Assembly (NCBI GenBank): GCA_903872555.1
Contig: CAIQLE010000303.1
Span: 1 to 16,249 of the forward strand
Length of the DNA stretch: 16,249 bases
Source of the DNA: an uncultured bacterium
GTDB taxonomy: Bacteria > Pseudomonadota > Gammaproteobacteria > Burkholderiales > Burkholderiaceae_D
Direction: 5' to 3'
In this document: one piece after another, positions 1-6,796 of the stretch
How positions within the stretch are numbered: position 1 is the first letter of the stretch
Layout of the letters: every line of letters begins with the position of its first letter
Translations under genes and position numbers: made by a program
The notes under the pieces: model-generated
What the model saw: only the letters and a program-made list of their open reading frames with translations
Database searches by the model: none
What the model was told of the DNA's origin: nothing

Positions 1-225
1 CGCTACCGCCTTCTTTGCAGCTTTTTTAACGAGCTTCTTGGCGACTGCTTTCTTTGCGACTTTTTTAGCTGCGACCTTCTTCTTCGCTACGGCTTTCTTA
101 GCGACTTTCTTGGCTGCTGGCTTTTTCTTCGCTACCACTTTCTTAGCTACGACCTTCTTAGCCACCAGTTTTTTCTTGGCCGCTGGCTTTTTCTTTGCTG
201 CTGCCTTCTTTTTTGCTGTTGCCAT
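1..225 (-). CDS. Histone H1-like Lys/Ala-rich DNA-binding protein, C-terminus beyond window
   Basis: The reading frame opens with ATG at 225-223 and stays open for 75 codons to the left edge, so the C-terminus is not visible. The N-terminus reads MATAKKKAAAKKKPAAKKK, and the rest is almost only Lys, Ala, Val and a few Pro in units of about five residues (AAKKV, VAKKA). There is no folded domain, signal peptide or membrane segment in the visible part. Such tails are typical of bacterial H1-like proteins (Hc1/AlgP-type), which bind DNA non-specifically through positive charge. A good Shine-Dalgarno AAGGAG (232-237) lies 6 nt before the ATG and supports the start. The gene is downstream of nrdB on the same strand, but a terminator (437-465) separates them, so it probably has its own promoter. 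Its tail resembles that of the SWIB protein at 9760. Whether a SWIB or other domain follows cannot be seen. Confidence 0.85.
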   Translation of the reverse strand, partial: MATAKKKAAAKKKPAAKKKLVAKKVVAKKVVAKKKPAAKKVAKKAVAKKKVAAKKVAKKAVAKKLVKKAAKKAVA

Positions 226-240
226 TTCGTTCTCCTTCGC

Positions 241-255
241 GTGATGGATCATCAC
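241..255 (-). other. Perfect hairpin just upstream of the ribosome-binding site of the H1-like gene
   Basis: GTGATG-GAT-CATCAC forms a 6-bp stem with a 3-nt loop. On the minus-strand transcript it lies 3 nt before the AAGGAG Shine-Dalgarno of the H1-like gene. It could shield the leader or modulate ribosome access; that role is inference. Confidence 0.4.
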
Positions 256-350
256 TAGGTACAGTTGGAAACCCGTCCAGACACGATCGTCTGAGCGGAT
301 TATTCATCGGAGCAAACACGAGATCTGTTTGCGCTAATGAATTTGGCACC

Positions 351-392
351 AGCTGAACTGCTGCATCTCCTCGTCAATGCAGCACTTCAGCT
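351..392. repeat. Long inverted repeat (16-bp arms, one mismatch) in the nrdB/H1-like gene gap
   Basis: The arms AGCTGAACTGCTGCAT (351-366) and ATGCAGCACTTCAGCT (377-392) are complementary at 15 of 16 positions, with a 10-nt loop. On the plus strand the stem is followed by AATTTTG, a poor U-run, and no plus-strand gene leads into it. On the minus strand it would be a large leader hairpin about 125 nt before the H1-like start codon, or a protein-binding palindrome. The function is unknown. Confidence 0.55.
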
Positions 393-436
393 AATTTTGT
401 CGCAGACTCTCCTGATGACAGGCGGATATCGGGGAC

Positions 437-465
437 AAAAAAAACGCCGGCAATGTGCCGGCGTT
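437..465 (-). terminator. Rho-independent terminator between nrdB and the H1-like gene
   Basis: AACGCCGGCA / TGCCGGCGTT form a perfect 10-bp GC-rich stem with a 3-nt loop. On the minus strand the stem runs directly into eight T residues (plus-strand A at 437-444). It lies about 195 nt after the nrdB stop and should end the nrdAB transcript before the H1-like gene. Confidence 0.85.
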
Positions 466-658
466 GGAATACTTTTGCAGAAAGGCCAACTCTTTTTTCG
501 AAGAATACGCTGCCTTGCCCGAAGATTTCGAGCTTGACGGCGAAGTCAAAAAAGATGGGTTAGGTCGGGTACTGTGCATTAAGTACAGGGATAGCCTTTC
601 CTCTTTCAGCCTTTCTTTAGGGTGACCAGCTCTGCCAGTCACCGGGTTTATTTACTGC
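466..658. other. 3' untranslated region of nrdB with a stop-proximal hairpin
   Basis: No convincing gene lies between the nrdB stop and the terminator. At 621-643 the minus strand can fold into a 10-bp stem (two G-U pairs, 3-nt loop; outer arms GGTGAC/GTCACC) about 15 nt past the stop codon. It has no T-run, so it is more likely an mRNA 3'-end stabiliser or processing block than a terminator. Confidence 0.4.
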
Positions 659-1843
659 TTACTCCCAGTTGAGCGCACCGCCGGTCTGGTATTCAATGAC
701 CCGGGTCTCAAAGAAATTACGTTCTTTCTTCAGATCGATCATCTCGCTCATCCACGGGAAGGGATTTTCTTCCTGCGGGAACAGCGTTTCCAAACCTATC
801 TGTTGCGCACGACGGTTGGCGATGAACCGGAGATAGCCCTTGAACATCGGAGCATTCAGACCCAGCACGCCACGCGGCATTGTATCCTCAGCGTAGCGAT
901 ATTCCAACTCTACAGCTTCTAAAAACAACGCTTTTATCTCTTCCTTGAAAGTCGCAGTCCACAAGTGCGGGTTTTCCAGCTTGATGGTGTTGATCAGATC
1001 TATACCGAAATTACAGTGCATAGACTCATCGCGCAAGATGTACTGATACTGTTCAGCCGCACCCATCATCTTATTCTGGCGACCCAGCGCCAGAATCTGT
1101 GTGAAACCTACATAGAAGAACAGACCTTCCATCAGGCAGGCAAAAACGATCAGACTCTTAAGCAGGGTCTGGTCACTTTCCGTGGTGCCGGTCTTGAATT
1201 CCGGATTGGTCAGGGTCTCGATGAAAGGAATAAGGAACTCGTCCTTGTCGCGGATCGACTTGACCTCATGGTAGGCATTGAAGACTTCGGCTTCGTCCAG
1301 ACCCAGCGACTCAACAATGTACTGGTAAGCATGGGTGTGGATCGCCTCTTCAAAGGCCTGACGCAGCAGGTACTGACGGCATTCAGGCGCAGTGATATGG
1401 CGATACGTGCCCAGCACAATATTGTTGGCTGCCAGCGAGTCGGCTGTCACGAAAAAGCCGAGGTTGCGCTTGACCAGACGACGCTCATCTTCGGTCAGCC
1501 CGTTCGGGTTTTTCCACAGCTCGATATCGCGCTGCATATTGATTTCCTGCGGCATCCAGTGATTGGCGCAACCTGCAAGGTACTTGTCCCAGGCCCATTT
1601 ATATTTAAAAGGCACCAGTTGATTGACGTCGGTAGTGCCATTGATGATGCGCTTGTCGACTGCTTTGACGCGAGCAGTCGTATCTGCCTTGGTTTCAGGG
1701 CGCGCCAGTATGCCCGGATCGAGCGCGGTATCCGCATGGGTTGCGTACTGAGGCATATTATTCACGGCCTGCAGTTGTGGCTGTGTTCGGGGCTGAGCAG
1801 CGCGCGGCGCTGGTGCTGCGGATTCGTCATCCCAGGAAAGCAT
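659..1843 (-). CDS. nrdB: Ribonucleoside-diphosphate reductase, class Ia beta subunit
   Basis: This 394-residue protein supplies the diiron-tyrosyl radical used by NrdA to reduce ribonucleoside diphosphates in the cytoplasm. All expected iron ligands are visible by alignment to the E. coli protein: D135 (TADSL), E166 and H169 (FEEAIH), E239 (LMEG), and E273 and H276 (RDESMH). The radical tyrosine Y173 follows H169 by four residues, which argues for class Ia rather than the tyrosine-less class Ic. Y385 near the C-terminus (RVIEYQ) fits the radical-transfer tyrosine, and the last residues TGGALNWE form the NrdA-docking tail. The first 60 residues are Pro/Ala/Gln-rich and probably disordered. 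AGAGG lies 7 nt before the ATG. It is second in the nrdAB operon, 103 bp after the nrdA stop, with a stable hairpin in that gap. Confidence 0.98.
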   Translation of the reverse strand: MLSWDDESAAPAPRAAQPRTQPQLQAVNNMPQYATHADTALDPGILARPETKADTTARVKAVDKRIINGTTDVNQLVPFKYKWAWDKYLAGCANHWMPQEINMQRDIELWKNPNGLTEDERRLVKRNLGFFVTADSLAANNIVLGTYRHITAPECRQYLLRQAFEEAIHTHAYQYIVESLGLDEAEVFNAYHEVKSIRDKDEFLIPFIETLTNPEFKTGTTESDQTLLKSLIVFACLMEGLFFYVGFTQILALGRQNKMMGAAEQYQYILRDESMHCNFGIDLINTIKLENPHLWTATFKEEIKALFLEAVELEYRYAEDTMPRGVLGLNAPMFKGYLRFIANRRAQQIGLETLFPQEENPFPWMSEMIDLKKERNFFETRVIEYQTGGALNWE

Positions 1844-1897
1844 GTGGTGTCCTCTTGTTGCTGTGTTCAGTGGTTGGTTCAGGATAGTGCTTTAGTA

Positions 1898-1941
1898 CCG
1901 GGCCGGCTTGATCAGTATCTTATTATCGCAATCCGGCCCGG
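1898..1941. other. Intercistronic hairpin between nrdA and nrdB
   Basis: CCGGGCCGG (1898-1906) and CCGGCCCGG (1933-1941) pair perfectly over 9 bp with a 26-nt AT-rich loop, starting 5 nt after the nrdA stop. On the sense (minus) strand no T-run follows, so it is not a normal terminator there. On the plus strand ATTTTTTA follows, so it could stop antisense transcription. An mRNA-stability or processing role between nrdA and nrdB is inference. Confidence 0.6.
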
Positions 1942-1946
1942 ATTTT

Positions 1947-4868
1947 TTATTGGCAGGCCTCACACTCGTCAAACCCAGGATCGCCGGGACGCATCATGCA
2001 TGCCGGACCATCCGCCTCAGGCGCAGCAGCAGCAGCCGTTGGCATATCTGAGGAAACAGCATTCAATGCACCCGTCTTCGAGGTGGATTTCTCGGTGTGG
2101 GTTGCACCAATTGTACGCAAATAATACGTAGTCTTCAGGCCACGCAACCAGGCCAGCTTATAAGTCTCGTCCAGTTTCTTACCTGACGCGCCCGCCATGT
2201 AAATATTCAGCGACTGCGCCTGATCTATCCACTTCTGGCGACGCGATGCCGCCTCTACCAGCCAGCTTGGATCGACTTCAAAGGCAGTTGCATACAGCTC
2301 GCGCAGGTCTTGAGGAATGCGATCAATGCGTGCGAGGCTGCCGTCAAAGTATTTCAGGTCGGCGACCATCACTTCATCCCACAGGCCGCGTGCCTTCAGG
2401 TCACGCACCAGATAGGCATTGATGTCGGTGAATTCGCCTGACAGGTTCGATTTCACATACAGGTTCTGGTAGGTCGGTTCGATACAGGCCGAGACACCGA
2501 TGATGTTGGAGATCGTTGCGGTCGGTGCGATCGCCACGCAATTCGAATTGCGCATGCCGTACTGCTTGATGCGTGCACGCAGCGCGGTCCAGTCCATGGT
2601 CTCGGAAGTGTCGACTTCAAGATAGCCGCCACGCTCTTCGGCCAGCAGCTTGAGCGAGTCCTGTGGCAGGATGCCACGATCCCAAAGCGAGCCGCGATAA
2701 GAGGCATAGGTGCCGCGCTCTTCGGCCAGCTCAGTTGACGACTGGTAAGCGTAATAGCAGACAGCTTCCATTGAACGGTCAGCAAACTCGACCGCTTCTT
2801 TGGATGCATAAGGAATGCGCATGACGTGCAGGCAATCCTGGAAGCCCATGATGCCCATGCCCACAGGACGGTGACGCAGATTGGAATCACGCGCCTTCTT
2901 GACGGCGTAGTAATTGATGTCAATCACGTTATCGAGCATGCGCATGGCGGTACGCACCGTCTTTTGCAGTTTCTCGCGGTCCAGCTGGCCATCTTTCATG
3001 TGGGCCGGCAGATTGATGGAACCGAGGTTGCAGACAGCGATCTCGGAATCATTCGTGTTGAGCGTGATTTCGGTGCACAGATTCGAGCTGTGTACGACAC
3101 CCACGTGCTGCTGGGGCGAACGGATATTGCAAGGATCTTTGAAGGTGATCCATGGATGGCCGGTTTCAAACAGCATCGACAGCATCTTGCGCCACAGATC
3201 CAGCGCCTCGATGGTCTTGAACAGGCGCAGCTCACCATTCGCCGCCTTGGCTTCATACGACAGATAGGCTTTCTCGAAATCTTTGCCGAATTTGTCGTGC
3301 AGATCTTCCGCATCGCTAGGCGAGAACAAAGTCCACTGGCCTTTTTCCATCACGCGCTTCATAAACAGATCCGGAATCCAGTTCGCGGTGTTCATGTCAT
3401 GCGTACGGCGGCGGTCGTCGCCTGTGTTCTTGCGCAACTCGAGGAATTCTTCGATATCCATGTGCCAGGTTTCAAGGTAGGCACAAACTGCCCCCTTACG
3501 CTTGCCGCCCTGATTGACTGCCACAGCAGTGTCATTCACCACCTTCAGGAAAGGCACCACGCCCTGCGATTTGCCGTTCGTGCCCTTGATGTGGGCGCCG
3601 AGTGCGCGCACAGGTGTCCAGTCATTACCCAGACCGCCAGCGTACTTGGCCAGCAAGGCATTTTCCTTGATCGCTTCATAAATGCCATCGAGATCATCTG
3701 ACACCGTGGTCAGGTAGCAGGAGGACAATTGCGAGCGCAGCGTGCCGGAGTTGAACAGGGTCGGCGTCGAACTCATGAAATCAAAGCTCGACAACAGGTT
3801 ATAGAACTCGATGGCGCGCGCTTCGCGGTCGATCTCATTCAATGCCAGACCCATCGCCACGCGCATGTAGAAGGCCTGTGGCATTTCAATGCGTGTGCCC
3901 TGAATATGCAGGAAATAGCGGTCATACAAAGTCTGCAGGCCAAGATAGCCAAACTGCAGATCACGCTCAGGTACCAGTGCTTCAGCCAGCTTCTTCAGAT
4001 CGAACTGAGCCAGCTTGGAATCGAGCAGTTCAGCCTCGATACCTTTTTTGATGAATTTAGGGAAGTAGCTGAGGTAGTGCTGCTGGGCGTCAGCTTGCGC
4101 GACTTCCTGACCAAACACTTCCTTACGAATCGTGTGCATCAGCAGACGGGCCGTGACCTGACTATAGGCAGGATCTTTTTCCATCAGTGCGCGCGCTGCC
4201 AGAATTGCCGACTTGTGCAGTTCTTCAACGGGCACGCCTTCATACAGATTGCGCAGAGTTTCATGCAGGATGGCATCCGCATCCACATGCTTCTCCAGCC
4301 CTATGCAGGCGGAGCTGATCATCTTCAACAGCTGCTCATTATCCAGCGGCACAGACTGGCCGTCGACGATGATGTGCAAGACATGCTCACGCTCTGCTGC
4401 TGGCTTGCTCGCCTGCTGCTGCGCACGCTCTTCCATACGCTTGGCGCGATACAGCACATAGGCACGGGCAACGTCATGCTCGCCCGAGCGCATCAGCGCC
4501 AGCTCAACCTGATCCTGCACGTCTTCGATATGGAAAGTGCCGCCGGCTGGCTGACGACGCATCATGGCTGAAACCACGCCCTGACTCAGCTGCTCGACCA
4601 GCTCGCGCACGCGCGCTGATGCCGCACCCTGACCGCCGTTGACGGCCAGAAAAGCCTTCGTCATGGCGATGGAAATTTTTGAAGGCTCAAAGCCGACCAC
4701 CGCGCCGTTACGACGGATGATCTTGTAATCCGCGATGGCAGCCATCGAATCAGCGGACGATGGCGACAGCGCGGACACCATCGGTGCAACACCAAATTCG
4801 TTGCCGGACTTGACTGAAATTTCCTGATTGGTCTGCACTGCGCCTCCAGATAGTGATGCCTTGGGCAT
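1947..4868 (-). CDS. nrdA: Ribonucleoside-diphosphate reductase, class Ia alpha (catalytic) subunit
   Basis: This is the large subunit that reduces NDPs to dNDPs; 973 residues from the ATG. Two N-terminal ATP-cone regions are visible: residues about 47-145 (IIRRNGAVVGFEPSKI) and a more diverged copy at about 163-255 (HIIVDGQSVPLDNEQL). The catalytic barrel follows. Active-site residues by comparison with E. coli are C384 (LSSC), N596/C598/E600 (NLCTE), C613 (VCNLGSINL), radical-path tyrosines Y915-Y916 (KTTYYLRT), and the C-terminal redox pair C969/C972 (CEAC) on a flexible tail. The ATG start has only a weak ribosome-binding site (CAGGG). A GTG ten codons later (4838-4836) has GGAGG 4 nt upstream and may be the true start, giving 963 residues. 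It is first gene of the nrdAB operon, with probable NrdR control. Confidence 0.97.
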   Translation of the reverse strand: MPKASLSGGAVQTNQEISVKSGNEFGVAPMVSALSPSSADSMAAIADYKIIRRNGAVVGFEPSKISIAMTKAFLAVNGGQGAASARVRELVEQLSQGVVSAMMRRQPAGGTFHIEDVQDQVELALMRSGEHDVARAYVLYRAKRMEERAQQQASKPAAEREHVLHIIVDGQSVPLDNEQLLKMISSACIGLEKHVDADAILHETLRNLYEGVPVEELHKSAILAARALMEKDPAYSQVTARLLMHTIRKEVFGQEVAQADAQQHYLSYFPKFIKKGIEAELLDSKLAQFDLKKLAEALVPERDLQFGYLGLQTLYDRYFLHIQGTRIEMPQAFYMRVAMGLALNEIDREARAIEFYNLLSSFDFMSSTPTLFNSGTLRSQLSSCYLTTVSDDLDGIYEAIKENALLAKYAGGLGNDWTPVRALGAHIKGTNGKSQGVVPFLKVVNDTAVAVNQGGKRKGAVCAYLETWHMDIEEFLELRKNTGDDRRRTHDMNTANWIPDLFMKRVMEKGQWTLFSPSDAEDLHDKFGKDFEKAYLSYEAKAANGELRLFKTIEALDLWRKMLSMLFETGHPWITFKDPCNIRSPQQHVGVVHSSNLCTEITLNTNDSEIAVCNLGSINLPAHMKDGQLDREKLQKTVRTAMRMLDNVIDINYYAVKKARDSNLRHRPVGMGIMGFQDCLHVMRIPYASKEAVEFADRSMEAVCYYAYQSSTELAEERGTYASYRGSLWDRGILPQDSLKLLAEERGGYLEVDTSETMDWTALRARIKQYGMRNSNCVAIAPTATISNIIGVSACIEPTYQNLYVKSNLSGEFTDINAYLVRDLKARGLWDEVMVADLKYFDGSLARIDRIPQDLRELYATAFEVDPSWLVEAASRRQKWIDQAQSLNIYMAGASGKKLDETYKLAWLRGLKTTYYLRTIGATHTEKSTSKTGALNAVSSDMPTAAAAAPEADGPACMMRPGDPGFDECEACQ
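4836..4847 (-). promoter_or_regulatory. Shine-Dalgarno GGAGG with GTG: alternative nrdA start
   Basis: GGAGG (plus-strand CCTCC at 4843-4847) stands 4 nt before an in-frame GTG (4838-4836), the 11th codon of the longer nrdA frame. It is a better ribosome site than the one before the ATG at 4868. The protein from here would begin with fMet-QTNQEIS. Confidence 0.55.
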
Positions 4869-4890
4869 GATTGCCCTGTTATATCGAACA

Positions 4891-4909
4891 TGCCAGAGTC
4901 ACTCTGGCA
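4891..4909 (-). other. Perfect hairpin in the nrdA leader
   Basis: TGCCAGAG-TCA-CTCTGGCA gives an 8-bp stem with a 3-nt loop. On the mRNA it lies 22 nt before the ATG candidate and 52 nt before the GTG candidate. No T-run follows. It may stabilise the leader or affect translation. Confidence 0.5.
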
Positions 4910-4993
4910 CCGTTTATAGAATGCACTCCGATTGGCGAGCTAAACGCAGCATTGCGCGGACGCCAAACAGACATTATTTACTTCAGATGGGCT

Positions 4994-5068
4994 CTGACCA
5001 AGCCCGACATCCCCCGGATGTTGCACACAATAGCCATAAAAACGCTAATCACTCAGGCGCTTGGTCAG
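4994..5068 (-). repeat. Inverted repeat closing a structured domain of the nrdAB leader
   Basis: CTGACCAAGC (4994-5003) and GCTTGGTCAG (5059-5068) are perfect 10-bp complements 55 nt apart. Inside them CATCC-CCC-GGATG (5008-5020) makes a smaller hairpin. Both lie in the predicted nrdAB 5' untranslated region, so the leader RNA could fold into a closed domain. TGTTGCACA at 5019-5027 is one base off the DnaA-box consensus TTWTNCACA, which is weak evidence. Confidence 0.45.
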
Positions 5069-5091
5069 TTCGGTGGGAATTTGCTGCAGCT

Positions 5092-5103
5092 ACTAGATCT
5101 AGT
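5092..5103. promoter_or_regulatory. Probable NrdR box 1 (promoter-distal, downstream of the start site)
   Basis: ACTAGATCTAGT is a perfect 12-bp palindrome. Its core CTAGATCTAG agrees at 8 of 10 positions with the NrdR-box core CwAtATaTwG as I recall it, with symmetrical differences. Its centre is 31 bp from that of box 2, about three helical turns, the usual phasing for paired NrdR boxes. Confidence 0.65.
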
Positions 5104-5122
5104 TGATTTTGCAGCAGCAGGT

Positions 5123-5134
5123 ACTAATTCTAGT
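5123..5134. promoter_or_regulatory. Probable NrdR box 2, covering the nrdAB -10 element
   Basis: ACTAATTCTAGT keeps the same outer half-sites, ACTA and TAGT, as box 1. It agrees with the remembered NrdR core at 7 of 10 positions. It overlaps the predicted -10 hexamer (5127-5132), so binding here would block RNA polymerase. Confidence 0.6.
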
Positions 5135-5155
5135 GCCCGCCTAGCTAAGTTGCAA
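5127..5155 (-). promoter_or_regulatory. Predicted sigma-70 promoter of nrdAB
   Basis: On the minus strand TTGCAA (5155-5150) is followed after exactly 17 nt by TAGAAT (5132-5127), which matches TATAAT at 5 of 6 positions. A start site near 5120 would give a leader of roughly 250-280 nt before nrdA. The promoter begins only 9 bp after the ampD stop codon. Confidence 0.6.
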
Positions 5156-5163
5156 CCGGTTTT

Positions 5164-5790
5164 TTAGTTTGGGAAACTTGGCGCAACCACACTTTTCATG
5201 CTTAAAAGCTGTCTCTCATCACGAACCGAGAGATCCGCACGAAAGCGCGCCCAATCAAAGTGCGGCCCGGGGTCGGTTTTGCGCCCCGGCGCTATGTTTT
5301 CGTGACCACGCACCGCAGAAATCGGATGACGCACCAAAATGGCGCGACTTAAATTTGCCAAAGTTGCATATTGCCTATCAGAGAATTTTTCATCATCACT
5401 GCCTTCCAGTTCGATGCCAATTGAGAAATCATTGCAGCGATCTCTTCCCTCAAACTGAGAAACGCCAGCATGCCAGGCACGATACAGCGTAGACACAAAC
5501 TGCTGAGCGCTGCCATCACGCCGAACCAGGAAATGCGCAGACACACGCAAATTACGCAGCTGATCGAAATAAGGATGAGCATCACAATCGAGCCGATTTG
5601 CGAATAAATCGGCAATGTAATTGCCGCCAAACTCGCCGGGCGGAAGACTGATGTTGTGAATCACCAGTAAATCAATGTCGACATCCTCGGGACGCGCATC
5701 GAAATTCGTGCACTCAGCGCGCGGCAGTTCGCGACACCAGCCATGCTCATCCAGGGAATACAAGGGTTGTGATGTGTCAGTCAAGGTCAT
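5164..5790 (-). CDS. ampD: 1,6-anhydro-N-acetylmuramyl-L-alanine amidase
   Basis: This cytoplasmic zinc amidase cuts the lactyl-amide bond of anhydro-muropeptides, so stem peptides can be recycled and AmpR-type beta-lactamase induction stays low. The 208-residue length is slightly above the E. coli protein. Expected residues by family comparison: zinc ligands H45 (VIHNISLPPGEFGG), H163 (RGHENIAPGRKTDPGPHFDW) and D173, with catalytic-region E127 (GIELEG) and K171. There is no signal peptide, fitting AmpD rather than periplasmic AmiD. The motif HFLVRRDG and the phrase AWHAGVS are typical. The ATG at 5790 lies inside the end of the upstream regulator (14-nt overlap), suggesting translational coupling. 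There is no clear terminator before the nrdAB promoter. Whether an ampR/ampC pair exists is outside this window. Confidence 0.95.
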   Translation of the reverse strand: MTLTDTSQPLYSLDEHGWCRELPRAECTNFDARPEDVDIDLLVIHNISLPPGEFGGNYIADLFANRLDCDAHPYFDQLRNLRVSAHFLVRRDGSAQQFVSTLYRAWHAGVSQFEGRDRCNDFSIGIELEGSDDEKFSDRQYATLANLSRAILVRHPISAVRGHENIAPGRKTDPGPHFDWARFRADLSVRDERQLLSMKSVVAPSFPN

Positions 5791-6796
5791 GAATTGCCAG
5801 TCGTTGCATGCGGTACCGTAATTGCCGCAAGCTTATCCCAAGTAGTGCGGCAACGCGGCGACGATTGAAATGCCCCTGCTTTAAGGCCCTGGTCACCAGC
5901 TCGCGCTCGACATTGGCCAGATGTTCAGGCAAAGAGAAGGCTTGCAACAAGGCGGGTGTCGCTGCGCCCAGGCCACAAGGATCAGGCGGAGCCTGCACCG
6001 TCTGCGCTTGCGTTCCCGGAAGCTCGAAATACAGATCCTTTTCCTCAATCAGGCTATGACTGACCAGTGCCACGGCCCGCTCAAGAATATTTTCCAGCTC
6101 ACGCACATTGCCCGGAAAATCATGCTCACACAAACGGACCAGGGCAGCCTGACTGAGTTCAGGTCTGCGCTCACCATTGAACAGACGTGCAAGGATCGCC
6201 TCGCACAACAAAGGAATATCCTCACGCCGCTCACGCAAGGCCGGCATGCGTAACTCAATGACTTGCAGACGGTAATACAGATCTTGCCGAAACTGGCCGC
6301 TCTGCACCGCCGCTGACAGATTTTGATTGGTTGCAGAGATCACACGCACATCAACGGCATCTTCACTCTGCGCTCCCAGCCTGCGAACACGATGCTCCTG
6401 AATAGCTCGCAGCAGCTTGACCTGCATGGGTAGCGACAACTCGGCGATCTCATCAAGAAATAAGGTGCCGCGATGGGCTGCCTGAAAAAAACCGCCCCTA
6501 TCTTCATGTGCTCCGGTAAACGCACCTCGCCTGTGTCCAAAAAACTCGGACTCCATCAGTGCTTCCGGAATAGCACCACAATTGACGGCCACAAAGGGAT
6601 GACTGGCGCGGGCGCTATGGGCATGCAAATCGCGCGCGGCTAATTCCTTGCCGCTACCGGATTCACCGACGATCGCAACCGGGGCCTCGCTGCGCGCAAG
6701 CTTGCGGATACGCTCACGGACTTCGCAAATGGCGGATGACTTCCCAAGCAAACGAAAACGACTCTCTGCCAGTACGGCAGCACCTACTGAATTCAT
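5777..6796 (-). CDS. Sigma-54-dependent transcriptional activator, PilR-like but lacking a receiver domain
   Basis: The 339-residue protein begins almost directly with an AAA+ sigma-54-interacting domain: Walker A GESGSGKE (44-51), the sigma-54 loop GAFTGA (91-96), Walker B TLFLDE (111-116), and LRERREDIPLL near 187-197. A Fis-type helix-turn-helix closes it (about 308-332, [19 protein letters not shown]). The AAA+ wording (ESEFFGHRRGAFTGA, MQVKLLRAIQE, FRQDLYYRLQVIELR) and the C-terminus are most like PilR, the type IV pilus response regulator. The usual N-terminal phospho-acceptor domain is absent. A TAG stop stands two codons before the ATG, so no in-frame extension exists. The ATG has a poor ribosome site. 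No sensor kinase is adjacent. It could be a decayed or constitutive PilR, or a PspF-like activator controlled by a partner protein. It overlaps ampD by 14 nt. Confidence 0.9.
   Translation of the reverse strand: MNSVGAAVLAESRFRLLGKSSAICEVRERIRKLARSEAPVAIVGESGSGKELAARDLHAHSARASHPFVAVNCGAIPEALMESEFFGHRRGAFTGAHEDRGGFFQAAHRGTLFLDEIAELSLPMQVKLLRAIQEHRVRRLGAQSEDAVDVRVISATNQNLSAAVQSGQFRQDLYYRLQVIELRMPALRERREDIPLLCEAILARLFNGERRPELSQAALVRLCEHDFPGNVRELENILERAVALVSHSLIEEKDLYFELPGTQAQTVQAPPDPCGLGAATPALLQAFSLPEHLANVERELVTRALKQGHFNRRRVAALLGISLRQLRYRMQRLAIHDLD

Noticed and set aside
38..244. Phe/Ala/Thr-rich plus-strand ORF at the left edge
   Set aside because: It is the mirror of the Lys/Ala repeat gene (AAG/AAA codons read as CTT/TTT). 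The same holds for the Phe/Ala-rich minus frame opposite 9760-10079.
330..372. Possible 10-residue leader peptide (MQQFSWCQIH) on the minus strand before the H1-like gene
   Set aside because: The GAGGAG directly abuts the ATG with no spacer, so it would not work as a ribosome site, and the peptide has no run of a regulatory amino acid.
456..615. Plus-strand frame reading like FFEEYAALPEDFELDGE, suggestive of an antitoxin C-terminus
   Set aside because: It has no start codon with a ribosome site, and upstream it runs into the terminator hairpin. No partner gene is present, so I treat it as chance or an old remnant.
391..642. 83-codon minus-strand ORF downstream of nrdB
   Set aside because: It reads straight through the nrdAB terminator stem and T-run, has Ser/Lys-rich composition and no recognisable motif.
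965..2131. Long plus-strand ORF (388 codons) opposite nrdB
   Set aside because: It runs antisense to nrdB and the end of nrdA, whose active-site residues are intact. Its protein resembles no family I know and it has no ribosome site; codon bias of the real genes explains the open frame.
2826..4571. Large plus-strand ORFs (291 and 280 codons) opposite nrdA
   Set aside because: They are antisense shadows of nrdA, with the His/Gln/Leu-rich composition typical of reverse frames.
5155..5166. AACCGGTT followed by T-run at the end of ampD as a terminator
   Set aside because: The palindrome has no loop, and the T-run is on the plus strand while ampD is read from the minus strand.
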